30,048 nucleotides of DNA, taken from contig CAZKRB010000040.1 in the NCBI GenBank assembly GCA_964555065.1, positions 1-30,048 of the forward strand, in the 5' to 3' direction. This DNA comes from Syntrophus sp964555065. Its GTDB lineage: Bacteria > Desulfobacterota > Syntrophia > Syntrophales > Syntrophaceae. Below, piece by piece: positions 9,151 to 16,478 of this stretch. The notes beneath the pieces are model-generated. The model ran no database searches, had not been told where the DNA came from, and saw only the letters and a list, made by a program, of their open reading frames with translations. Position 1 is the first letter of the stretch. Each line of letters opens with the position of its first letter. The translations under genes were made by a program, and so were the position numbers.

Positions 9151-9193
9151 GAGCGGGACAGGAGGTCTCGGCCGACCTGTCCCGCTCCGTTTT
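9151..9193 (+). terminator. gdhA intrinsic terminator
   Basis: A perfect 12-bp GC-rich stem (GAGCGGGACAGG at 9151-9162, CCTGTCCCGCTC at 9176-9187) with a 13-nt loop is followed by CGTTTTC. It lies 44 nt after the gdhA stop. Confidence 0.85.
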
Positions 9194-9438
9194 CACCCCG
9201 TACTCTGAGGGACCGGATGCTCCCCGTCTGGATCGGTCACGGAAAACGATCCCATCCCATGCGGCTTTGGTGCTGTGAACTGGATCACACTCAGCGAGAG
9301 CGCCTCTCCGGGATACCGGGCCGCTCCGAAGGTGAGAGAGAGTTCTCTGTCGCCGTGGGGCAATGCCGAAAATCCATTCCCCCGGCCTTACCTTCTGTTC
9401 TTCAACTTCATGATCCGTCGCAATCAAAGACTTTTTCC

Positions 9439-9468
9439 TTGCAATCCCCCGGAAGGTCTGAGTATAAA
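9439..9468 (+). promoter_or_regulatory. Candidate sigma-70 promoter of the HTH-PBP regulator
   Basis: TTGCAA at 9439-9444 and TATAAA at 9463-9468 are separated by 18 nt. The expected start is about 9475, some 33 nt before the ATG at 9508. Assignment rests on consensus match only. Confidence 0.5.
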
Positions 9469-9507
9469 ATAGCGGCGCATCGCTTGAAGATGAGGGGGCG
9501 ACGGATC

Positions 9508-10425
9508 ATGTCGGAAACATTGATGAATACGCGGGAAGTCGCGGAATATCTGGATATCAATGAAAAACAGGTCTATGCTCTGATCAAATCGGGGCGGATT
9601 CCGGCAACCCGGGCAACGGGAAAGTGGCTTTTTCCCAAGGACCTGATCGATGTCTGGCTGCTTGACGATGCCCGGGCCGGTTTTTCCGAGGCGAGGCAGA
9701 GAAGCCGGAAAATAGGCGGCGCCCTCCTGGCGGCGGGCAGCAATGACCCAGTGCTGGACATCCTGCAGACCACCCTGCGAAAAAAACATCCGGAGTTCTA
9801 TATTTTTTCCACAAGTACGGGCAGCCGGGACGGGCTGTTAACCCTTAATGCCGGCTACACCGATATCGCCTGGAGCCATTTGTGGGATCCCGAGAGTGAC
9901 ACGTACAACATTCCCTACCTTCCTCGATATCTGCCCGACCGGAGGGTCGTCGTCGTCAACCTGTTCTACCGCGAACTGGGTTTCGTCACGGCTCGGGGAA
10001 ACCCATTGAATATTCAGGGATTCAACGACCTTGCGCGGAAAAAAGTGCGCCTCATCAATCGTCAACCGGGAGCGGGAACCCGGCTGCTCCTGGATATCTA
10101 CCTGGACCGCCTCGGCATTGAGAAGGGAAAGGTTTCCGGCTATGACCAGGAGGTCTTCACCCACCTGGAGGTGGGCCTGGCTGTTCTCTCGGGAGAGGCG
10201 GATACCGGGATCGCGTCCATCGCTATCGCCAATTTTTTGAACCTGGACTTTGTGCCCCTTACCCGGGAACGCTTTGACATGGTCCTGGATCAGAACACAT
10301 TCTTTGAAAAGGCGGTGCAGGCCATCATGGAGTTGCTGCACGACCGCACTTACCTGCAGCGCGTCGAGACAATCAGCCGCTACGATTTTGCCGATTCCGG
10401 CAGAATACTCTATTCTACTACCTGA
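9508..10425 (+). CDS. One-component regulator: excisionase-type HTH fused to periplasmic-binding-protein-like domain
   Basis: A 305-residue protein. Residues 1-55 are an excisionase/MerR-like winged HTH (NTREVAEYLDINEKQVYALIKSGRIPATR, then WLFPKDLIDVWL). Residues about 70-300 form a substrate-binding-protein-like domain of the kind found beside such HTHs (PBP_like_2, PF12727). It resembles the ligand domain of LysR and molybdate/tungstate-binding proteins (INRQPGAGTRLLLDIYL; VLSGEADTGIASIAIANFLNLDFVPL). There is no signal peptide, so it acts in the cytoplasm. Start choice: GAGGGG at 9492-9497, 10 nt before the ATG; an ATG at 9490 is less likely. It sits ahead of the tup genes on the same strand, so I infer that it senses tungstate, molybdate or a related ligand and controls them, possibly through the palindrome at 10642. 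It lacks the Mop/TOBE domains of ModE. Confidence 0.85.
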   Translation: MSETLMNTREVAEYLDINEKQVYALIKSGRIPATRATGKWLFPKDLIDVWLLDDARAGFSEARQRSRKIGGALLAAGSNDPVLDILQTTLRKKHPEFYIFSTSTGSRDGLLTLNAGYTDIAWSHLWDPESDTYNIPYLPRYLPDRRVVVVNLFYRELGFVTARGNPLNIQGFNDLARKKVRLINRQPGAGTRLLLDIYLDRLGIEKGKVSGYDQEVFTHLEVGLAVLSGEADTGIASIAIANFLNLDFVPLTRERFDMVLDQNTFFEKAVQAIMELLHDRTYLQRVETISRYDFADSGRILYSTT

Positions 10426-10793
10426 GATTCCGGCCGAGGCCGATTCAACGATCCCACCACCCTTATCAGAAATTTCCTGACGAATTTTGATCCTCGAATT
10501 CCGCCTCCGCCAACGTCGTTTACTTTTTCTCTCCTGGGAGCCGCCTTGTTTTCCTCTTGCAGGCGGTTTGGCGTGGCAGCAGGACTGGATGCTTGAATCC
10601 ATGCCTAACTTTTCAGCCCCTTCCCATGGCCTTTTCGGCCCATGTTATTTATAACATATTGACTTTTCTTGTCTTTTCACCGAGTTTTTACATTCCAGCC
10701 GCGATGGCAAACTCAACAAACGCGCTGGAGCGTTATCGGTGAAGATGTGGAACTCCCTTTATGTCAATCAAGCAAGTGTAAGGAGAAATGCCC
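10426..10793. other. 368-nt intergenic control region of the tup operon
   Basis: Base composition falls locally around 10640-10700, where a 16-bp palindrome overlaps a possible -35 box. The rest shows no gene. No clear terminator for the regulator gene was found, so some read-through is possible. Confidence 0.5.
10642..10657. promoter_or_regulatory. 16-bp perfect palindrome, candidate operator of the tup operon
   Basis: ATGTTAT-TT-ATAACAT has 7-bp arms around a 2-bp centre. It ends two bases before TTGACT (10659-10664), a candidate -35 box. A matching -10 is poor (TTTTTA around 10685-10690). The position, about 135 nt before the first tup gene and downstream of a one-component regulator gene, suggests an oxyanion-responsive operator. 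This is inference. Confidence 0.55.
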
Positions 10794-11648
10794 ATGAAAA
10801 AACTGTTTCTTTATCTTTTGATTTCACTCTGGTTGGGTTTCCCGGGATTGGCCGGCGCCGCTGACGGCAGCAGGTTCCTTCTGCTGTCCTCGACCATCGG
10901 TCCCATCGATTCGGGCATTGTGGAGGTCCTGGAAAACGCCTTTGAAAAGGAAACGGGCATCCGGGTGCGCCATGTGGGCGCCGGAACGGGGCTGGCGCTG
11001 GATATCGCCCGGCGGGGAAACGTCGACCTGGTCATGGTCCATGCCAAATCCCTGGAGGAAAAGTTTGTCCGGGAAGGCTTCGGAACCCAGCGGCTTCCGC
11101 TGATGTACAATGATTTTGTCCTGGTCGGCTCCGCCGCGGATCCCGCCGGCATCAAGGGAATGAAAACAGCGGCGGAAGCGCTTCGCCGGATTTCAGAAAA
11201 AGGGGTAGCATTCATTTCCCGGGGGGACAAGTCGGGGACCCACGTGGCCGAGATGGAACTCTGGGGAAAGGCCGGGATCAAACCGTCCGGCCCCTGGTAC
11301 CAGGTCTACGAAAAGGGTTCGGAAGGCAATGCCCCCACGCTGAAATATACCAGCCAGCAGGGAGCCTATACGGTGATTGACCGGGCAACCTTTCTCGCCC
11401 TGAAGGATCAGATTTCCCTGGTCATCCTGGTCGAGGGCGATGAAGCGATGCTGAACTACATCAGCCTGATCCCCGTGAGTGCGAAAAAATTCCCCCAGGT
11501 CAACGCCGCCGATACGATGCGCTTTGTCGACTGGCTGACCGACCCGCAGAAGGGGCAGCTCATCATCCGGGATTTCGGGAAGGATAAATACAGCGCCCCG
11601 CTGTTCTTCCCCAATTCGGAATCCTGGCAGAAAGCTCTGCAGAAATAG
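10794..11648 (+). CDS. TupA-like tungstate/molybdate-binding protein (divergent paralog)
   Basis: A 284-residue exported binding protein with a signal peptide (MKKLFLYLLISLWLGFPGLAGA-AD). The start at 10794 is preferred over 10788 because AAGGAG (10780-10785) then has 8-nt spacing instead of 2. It aligns along its length with the TupA encoded next: MYNDFVLVGSAADPAGIKG, FISRGDKSGTHVAEMELWGKAGI, SAPLFFP. At the N-terminal ligand loop, TupA's TTTSTQDTG is replaced by SSTIGPIDSG. The changed loop suggests an altered oxyanion preference or affinity, or a sensor role. It lies 123 nt before tupA in the same orientation, so the TupBC transporter could be served by two binding proteins. The exact ligand is not determined. 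Confidence 0.85.
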   Translation: MKKLFLYLLISLWLGFPGLAGAADGSRFLLLSSTIGPIDSGIVEVLENAFEKETGIRVRHVGAGTGLALDIARRGNVDLVMVHAKSLEEKFVREGFGTQRLPLMYNDFVLVGSAADPAGIKGMKTAAEALRRISEKGVAFISRGDKSGTHVAEMELWGKAGIKPSGPWYQVYEKGSEGNAPTLKYTSQQGAYTVIDRATFLALKDQISLVILVEGDEAMLNYISLIPVSAKKFPQVNAADTMRFVDWLTDPQKGQLIIRDFGKDKYSAPLFFPNSESWQKALQK

Positions 11649-11771
11649 CCCCTTGGCGATTCCATGGTCTGCTAAAGGGGACATTCGGGAAGGATCCGGA
11701 GGGGAGGTCCGCCCGCTTTTTCTCAATCAATTGTTTGAAGCAACAAGAAAAATAAATCAAGGAGGAGGAAA

Positions 11772-12653
11772 ATGAAGATGAAATTGTTGAAAACCCTTTC
11801 CCGCTGCCTGGGCGTTCTGGCGCTTCTGTGCCTGATCGCAGGTCTGGCAACCGTCCCGACCGCTTCGGCGGCCAAGCCGGTGCAGAAGAATATCATTCTG
11901 GCCACCACGACCAGCACACAGGACACGGGCCTGCTGGATGAGCTGATCCCCATGTTCCAGAAGAAAACCGGTTATTTTGTCAAGACAATCGCCGTGGGCT
12001 CCGGTCAGGCCATGGCCATGGGACAGAAAGGCGAAGCGGACGTTCTCCTCGTCCACTCCCCCGATGCCGAAAAGAAATTTATGGACGAGATGAACGGCAT
12101 CAACCGCCGCCTGGTGATGCACAATGACTTCGTGGTCGTGGGGCCGGCCGCCGATCCCGCCGGCATCAAGGGTTCCAAAACTACGCCGGAAGCCTTCAAG
12201 AAGATCGCCGCCGCCGGTTCCCTCTTTGTTTCCCGGGGCGACAATTCGGGAACGCATGCCAAGGAAAAGGGCGTCTGGAAAGCCGCCGGCATCAATCCCG
12301 AGGGGCAGAAATGGTATCAGCAGACCGGGCTGGGCATGGGGCAGACCCTCAATGTCGCCGCGGAGAAAAAAGGCTACACTCTTGCCGACCGGGGGACCTG
12401 GCTTTCCCTGCAGAAAACGCTCGGCCTCCCCATTCTGATGCAGGGAGACCCCATCCTGCTGAACATCTATCACGTGATTGAAGTCAATCCAGCCAAGTGG
12501 CCGAAAGTCAATGCCGCCGGCGCCAAGGCCTTTGCCGACTTCATGGTCGCTCCTGCAACCCAGAAAGTCATCAAGACCTTCGGCGTGAAAAAGTATGGTT
12601 CCCCCCTGTTCTTCCCCGATGCGGGCAAGAAGGTGGAGCAGTTGGGGAAATAA
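11772..12653 (+). CDS. tupA: Tungstate-binding protein TupA
   Basis: A 293-residue periplasmic binding protein with a signal peptide cleaving near TASA-AKPVQ (about residue 35). It carries the TupA ligand-loop motif LATTTSTQDTGLLD, followed by VKTIAVGSGQAMAMGQKGEADVLLVHSPDAE and the conserved MHNDFVVVGPAADPAGIKG and SRGDNSGTH segments. TupA proteins bind tungstate with very high affinity and discriminate against molybdate. The ATG at 11772 follows GGAGGAGG (11761-11768); the in-frame ATG at 11778 is also possible. The gene abuts tupB with no gap. Specificity for tungstate over molybdate is inferred from the family. Confidence 0.92.
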   Translation: MKMKLLKTLSRCLGVLALLCLIAGLATVPTASAAKPVQKNIILATTTSTQDTGLLDELIPMFQKKTGYFVKTIAVGSGQAMAMGQKGEADVLLVHSPDAEKKFMDEMNGINRRLVMHNDFVVVGPAADPAGIKGSKTTPEAFKKIAAAGSLFVSRGDNSGTHAKEKGVWKAAGINPEGQKWYQQTGLGMGQTLNVAAEKKGYTLADRGTWLSLQKTLGLPILMQGDPILLNIYHVIEVNPAKWPKVNAAGAKAFADFMVAPATQKVIKTFGVKKYGSPLFFPDAGKKVEQLGK

Positions 12654-13352
12654 ATGGATCTGATTTTTGAAGGCTTCAAGAAGGCCGTCGTCCTGATTCT
12701 TTCCCTGGACCCGGAAGTCCTGGGAATCACCCTGCTGTCACTCAAGGTTTCAGGGACGGCCACTCTGATCAGCCTCTTTCTCGGCATCTCCTCGGGAACC
12801 GCGGTGGCTCTCACCCGGTTCCCGGGCCGACAAATTGTGGTCAGCATCATCAATACCGGCATGGGCCTTCCGCCGGTGGTGGTCGGCCTTTTTGTCACGA
12901 TTTTCCTCTGGCGGAACGGGCCCTTCGGCTTTCTGGACATCCTCTATACGCCCACCGCGATCATCCTTGCCCAGTCCGTCATTGCCACCCCGATCGTCAC
13001 GGGGATCACCCTGGCCGCCATCCAGAATCTGCCCCCCAACCTGCGCCTCCAGATCCTGGCCCTCGGGGCGACCCGCCTGCAGATGCTCTGGCTCCTCGTC
13101 AAGGAAGCCCGGCTTCCCCTGCTTGCCGCCGTCATGGCCGGTTTCGGCGGAGTCATTTCCGAGGTCGGGGCCTCCATCATGGTCGGTGGAAATATCATGG
13201 GTTATACCAGGGTGCTCACAACCGCCACCGTCATGGAAACGGGACGGGGAAACTTTGACGTGGCCATTGCCCTCAGCATCATCCTGCTGCTGCTGGCCTA
13301 CCTGATCAATTACTTACTGACGCGGATCCAGCAGCGGGAGCGTCCCCGATGA
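12654..13352 (+). CDS. tupB: Tungstate ABC transporter permease TupB
   Basis: A 232-residue inner-membrane permease whose ATG directly follows the tupA stop codon. Several hydrophobic helices are visible (about 20-40, 60-85, 95-120, 135-160, 200-225). The EAA-type loop that contacts the ATPase is visible around LALGATRLQMLWLLVKEARLP. The GGVISEVGASIMVGGNIMGYTRVLTTATV segment, given here in parts, is typical of TupB/CysTW-like permeases. It overlaps tupC by 4 bases (ATGA at 13349-13352), which implies translational coupling. It probably works as a homodimer. Confidence 0.93.
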   Translation: MDLIFEGFKKAVVLILSLDPEVLGITLLSLKVSGTATLISLFLGISSGTAVALTRFPGRQIVVSIINTGMGLPPVVVGLFVTIFLWRNGPFGFLDILYTPTAIILAQSVIATPIVTGITLAAIQNLPPNLRLQILALGATRLQMLWLLVKEARLPLLAAVMAGFGGVISEVGASIMVGGNIMGYTRVLTTATVMETGRGNFDVAIALSIILLLLAYLINYLLTRIQQRERPR

Positions 13353-14449
13353 CGGCTGCCGGCGCACTCCTGCAAGGCAGGGATCTCATCGTCAAGCGGG
13401 GGGGGATTCTCGTTCTGGAAATTCCCGCGTTCACGATTGAAAAGGGTGAGGTCCTTTCCCTGATCGGCCCGAACGGCTCGGGAAAATCCACGCTTCTTTT
13501 GACCCTGGCCAGCCTGTTGAAGCTTCACCGGGGCGGACTGATCTTTAACGGGATGAACATCAACAGCCGCCGGAACGAGCTGGATTACCGGCGGCAGATC
13601 AATGTCGTGTTTCAGGATCCCCTCCTCTTCGATATGACCGTGCTGGACAACGTGGCTTCCGGCCTCAAAATCCGGGGACTGAACAGGGCGGACCGGACAC
13701 GGATAGCGGGAGACTACCTGGAGCGCCTGGGGATCGCCCATCTGGCGAAACGTTCCGCGAGAGCCCTCTCCGGGGGAGAGGCCCAGCGAACCAGTATCGC
13801 CCGCGCCTTCGCCACCCGTCCGGCCATCCTCTTCCTTGACGAACCCTTTTCCGCCCTGGACCCTCCCACGCGAGAAGGCATCATTTCCGATCTCAGCGGT
13901 CTGCTGCGGGAAACGGACACCACGGCGGTCATGGCCACCCACGACCAGATGGAAGCCCTGCGCCTGTCCGACCGGATTGCCGTGATCCAGCAGGGGAAGG
14001 TCGCCCAGGTGGGTTCCGCCGAAGAGGTGATGAATCATCCGGTCAACGAATTTGTCGCCGCTTTTGTGGGAATGGACACGGTCCTGGCCGGGGTCGTCCG
14101 GGAGAGCCAGGACCAGGGCCGAATGATGATCGCCGTCGGTGACCGGGTGATCGAGGCGGTGGGGCGTTTTTCTCCGGGAGAACGGGTCCTCTGCTGCATC
14201 CGTCCCGAAAACGTCACCCTGTCCACGGACTCGCCGGAAGACCAGTCAAGCGCCCGCAACAACCTTTCCGGCCGGATTACGCGCATCACCCCCCACGGGC
14301 TTTTCTACCGGGTAGACCTGGACTGCGGCTTTGATCTCATTTCCTACATCACCCGCACCTCCCTGGACAGCCTGGAACTCCGGGAAGGCCAGACGGTCAA
14401 GGCCTCCTTCAAAGCCACAGCTGTCCACGTCATCCGGAAGTCAGGTTAA
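13349..14449 (+). CDS. tupC: Tungstate ABC transporter ATP-binding protein TupC with C-terminal TOBE/Mop-like domain
   Basis: A 366-residue ATPase. Walker A is GPNGSGKST (about 47-55), the Q loop is VVFQDP, the signature is LSGGEAQRTSIARAF, Walker B is ILFLDEPFSALD, and the H loop is MATHDQ. Residues about 245-365 form a TOBE/Mop-like oxyanion-binding extension (CIRPENVTL; NLSGRITRITPHGLFYRVDLDCG). In ModC-like ATPases such a domain can bind the transported oxyanion and inhibit transport, so this one may give feedback by cytoplasmic tungstate or molybdate. Many TupC proteins are shorter and lack it, so the protein is somewhat ModC/WtpC-like. It is the last gene of the tup unit. Confidence 0.92.
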   Translation: MTAAGALLQGRDLIVKRGGILVLEIPAFTIEKGEVLSLIGPNGSGKSTLLLTLASLLKLHRGGLIFNGMNINSRRNELDYRRQINVVFQDPLLFDMTVLDNVASGLKIRGLNRADRTRIAGDYLERLGIAHLAKRSARALSGGEAQRTSIARAFATRPAILFLDEPFSALDPPTREGIISDLSGLLRETDTTAVMATHDQMEALRLSDRIAVIQQGKVAQVGSAEEVMNHPVNEFVAAFVGMDTVLAGVVRESQDQGRMMIAVGDRVIEAVGRFSPGERVLCCIRPENVTLSTDSPEDQSSARNNLSGRITRITPHGLFYRVDLDCGFDLISYITRTSLDSLELREGQTVKASFKATAVHVIRKSG

Positions 14450-14592
14450 GATTCCCCTTCCCGCCTCAATCCGCCTGCCGGACGGACGAATCCACCCAAT
14501 GGCCCCACGAAGAGGAACGGTCCCTTTTTTTGCACTGTAATCAAGCCGGAGATTAGCCCATAGGGGCCAAAGCAAGGTTTTCACGACAGATT

Positions 14593-14615
14593 ATTTTTAA
14601 ATTTACATTAAAAAT
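14593..14615. promoter_or_regulatory. AT-rich inverted repeat over the -35 region of the storage operon
   Basis: ATTTTTAA (14593-14600) and TTAAAAAT (14608-14615) are separated by 7 bp and flank the TTTACA -35 box. It may be an operator or simply an AT-rich UP-like element. Confidence 0.35.
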
Positions 14616-14630
14616 TGATTGAGATAGGAT
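14602..14630 (+). promoter_or_regulatory. Candidate sigma-70 promoter of the TiaS-like/small protein/storage operon
   Basis: TTTACA at 14602-14607 and TAGGAT at 14625-14630 are separated by exactly 17 nt. The predicted start near 14637 leaves about 29 nt of leader before the ATG at 14666. It implies that this operon is transcribed separately from tupABC. Confidence 0.55.
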
Positions 14631-14665
14631 TACAAAAAAACAGAAGGAAGTACATAAACAGCGTT

Positions 14666-15394
14666 ATGAAATTGTACCTTGGATTTGATGACACGGACAA
14701 TGCCGAAGCGGCCATCGGCACGGGAAAACTGGCGCGTCACTTTGAAGCCCGCCTTCCCGAAGAATGCCGCATCTGGGGTGTGGTTCGACAGCAACTGCTC
14801 GTCGATCCCCGAATTCCCTATACCTCTCACAACAGTTCGGCCTGCGTCGTTCTTGAGGTCCCGGTCCCGGAGCTGTCCGTGGTGGAGACGATTCTCGAAC
14901 GGGCGCAGGAGCACATCCGCAGGGAATCCCTGCCGGGGAGCGATCCCGGATTGTGCCTGGCCCCTGAAGGGCATCCCGCCCTCCCCGTCCTGATGGCCTT
15001 CGGCCGCAGCTGCACGGAAAAAGTCGTAACGCAGCAAGAGGCCCTGGAGGCAGCCCGGGGGGTTCATCTTTCCGGTCATGGAGGAACGAACGACGGGATG
15101 ATCGGCGCCGCCGCCGCCGTCGGGCTGACCGCCTCGGGATGGAGCGGAAGATTCATCGAATTCGGGAATCTGAGGGCGCATCCAAACCAGGTTTCCGTCG
15201 CTGCCTTGGCGCAGAGCGGAATTTCCGTTGTTTCCCTGGATCGAGATGCCATCTGCCCTCAGCCCGACGACACGGTTTTCACCAAAGGATGGCTGCGGCC
15301 CAGGTTCTGGGGGCAGAGGGCAGTTCTCCCCGTGGTTCCAACAGGCAAGGGCCGGTGGGAAAGTCTGGGCAGCAAAAGGGGAAAAAACAACTAA
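14666..15394 (+). CDS. TiaS-like FDDTD-domain protein (stand-alone N-terminal type)
   Basis: A 242-residue protein that begins MKLYLGFDDTDN, the FDDTD motif (7-11) of archaeal tRNA-Ile2 agmatinylcytidine synthase TiaS. Further TiaS-like features are DPRIPYTSHNSSACVVLEV (47-65; family consensus has IPYKTRGN) and SGHGGTNDGMIGAAAAVGL (136-154). TiaS is about 420 residues with an added OB fold and zinc ribbon for tRNA binding; both are missing here. Bacteria normally make lysidine with TilS, so agmatidine synthesis is unlikely. A phosphotransfer or nucleotide-binding role remains possible. It is co-oriented and nearly contiguous with a 71-residue gene and a MosB-like storage gene, which suggests a role in molybdenum/tungsten handling. 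The start is set by the motif; the purine-rich AAGGAAG is about 16 nt upstream, farther than usual. Confidence 0.75.
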   Translation: MKLYLGFDDTDNAEAAIGTGKLARHFEARLPEECRIWGVVRQQLLVDPRIPYTSHNSSACVVLEVPVPELSVVETILERAQEHIRRESLPGSDPGLCLAPEGHPALPVLMAFGRSCTEKVVTQQEALEAARGVHLSGHGGTNDGMIGAAAAVGLTASGWSGRFIEFGNLRAHPNQVSVAALAQSGISVVSLDRDAICPQPDDTVFTKGWLRPRFWGQRAVLPVVPTGKGRWESLGSKRGKNN

Positions 15395-15415
15395 TTGCAT
15401 AAGGAGGGAATGGTC

Positions 15416-15631
15416 ATGGCAGGAAAAATTTTCTATCGGGAACGCCGCAAGATCGGCGAAGGGGAAAAGAAGCCGCGGTTCACCCTGGTCGCGGTAACGG
15501 ATCTTGATCTCACCTTCTATCCGAAGCACATGCGCAAACAGGAACTGGAGCAGATTGCCGAGGCGGTGGGTGCGGAACTGGTTCTCCTGAAACACGGGGA
15601 GAAGGAAGAGGAAGTGGAAGTCAAGGAATAA
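15416..15631 (+). CDS. Conserved-looking small protein (71 aa), unknown function
   Basis: I do not recognise this family. The start at 15416 is supported by GGAGG (15403-15407) at 8-nt spacing; the ATG at 15410 is too close. The translation is compact and protein-like: a basic N-terminus (GKIFYRERRKIGEGEKKPRF), a beta strand (TLVAVTDLDLTFY), a helix (RKQELEQIAEAVGAE), another strand (LVLLKH) and a strongly acidic tail (GEKEEEVEVKE). There are no cysteines and no signal peptide. It lies 21 nt after the TiaS-like gene and 16 nt before the MosB-like gene, all three in one tight operon. It could be an accessory or assembly factor for the storage protein, but this is only inferred from position. 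Confidence 0.75.
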   Translation: MAGKIFYRERRKIGEGEKKPRFTLVAVTDLDLTFYPKHMRKQELEQIAEAVGAELVLLKHGEKEEEVEVKE

Positions 15632-15647
15632 GGGGAGGGGGAATCTC

Positions 15648-16478
15648 ATGGGTCTCTGGCGCGAACGGGATGGACGGCGTCTGCATATAAAAAGCAAACT
15701 GATGGGGGAAAGCCTCGTCAGCAGGTCGTTTATGGAAAGCCTCACCATTGCTCCCCAGAAGCGGCTTTTCCCCGATGTGAACATTATCAAGATCGGCGGA
15801 CAGTCCATCTGTGACCGGGGCGTCCGGGCCCTCCCCCCCATCATCGAAGAAATCGTGGCCAACAAGAAAGACCACAAAATGCTGATCACCACGGGAGGCG
15901 GAACCCGCAGCCGGCATATCTACTCCATCGGCCTGGAACTGGGCATGCCCACTGGCATCATCGCCAAATTCGGCAGTTCCATTTCGGAGCAGAACGCCCT
16001 CTTGGTAGCCACGCTGCTCTCCTCCTGGGGCGGTATCAAGATCGGACATGACGAGGTCATCAAACTGTATACCTATTTTGCCCAAGGCTGCATCCCCGTC
16101 ATGCACGGGATGCCCCCCTATGATTACTTCGCCATGCCGGTCAAGAGATGGCGCATCCCCGTGCACCGGACGGATGTGGGCACCATCATCCTGGCCGATT
16201 TGATCGGCGCCCGCAGCTGCATCTACATCAAGGATGAAGACGGTTTATATACGGACGATCCCAAAAAGGATCCCGATGCCGAATTCGTCTCCGAAATCAG
16301 CGCGTCCGAACTGCTCGCCCGGGACTTTGACGATCTCATCGTCGAGCGGCCCTGCCTCGAAGTCCTGCAGAACAGCGAGGTCATTGACAGCATCCAGATC
16401 ATCAACGGCCAGATGGAAGGGAACATCACCCGCGCCTTGAAGGGTGAGCACGTGGGAACGATCATCCGCAAGGGGTAG
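15648..16478 (+). CDS. mosB: Molybdenum/tungsten storage protein, MosB-like amino-acid-kinase-fold subunit
   Basis: A 276-residue member of the amino acid kinase fold that closely resembles the Azotobacter vinelandii storage protein subunits, MosB more than MosA: VNIIKIGGQSICDRG (44-58), LITTGGGTRSRHIYSIGLELG (79-99, given as a motif span), KFGSSISEQNA, SGMPPY-like HGMPPYDY, YIKDEDGLYTDDPK (193-206) and the C-terminal NITRALKGEHVGTII. The known protein packs about a hundred Mo or W atoms as polyoxometalate clusters inside an alpha3-beta3 cage and uses ATP for loading. Only one subunit gene is present here, so it may form a homohexamer. UMP kinase is the main alternative, but length and motifs favour storage. 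The ribosome binding site is GGGAGGGG near 15633-15640. Confidence 0.8.
   Translation: MGLWRERDGRRLHIKSKLMGESLVSRSFMESLTIAPQKRLFPDVNIIKIGGQSICDRGVRALPPIIEEIVANKKDHKMLITTGGGTRSRHIYSIGLELGMPTGIIAKFGSSISEQNALLVATLLSSWGGIKIGHDEVIKLYTYFAQGCIPVMHGMPPYDYFAMPVKRWRIPVHRTDVGTIILADLIGARSCIYIKDEDGLYTDDPKKDPDAEFVSEISASELLARDFDDLIVERPCLEVLQNSEVIDSIQIINGQMEGNITRALKGEHVGTIIRKG

Larger units (their letters stand above)
9107..9507. other. 401-nt intergenic region between gdhA and the regulator
   Basis: It holds the gdhA terminator near its left end and a promoter-like pair near its right end. The 270 nt between them carry short frames on both strands with no ribosome binding site and no recognisable translation. 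I see nothing else there. Confidence 0.5.
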
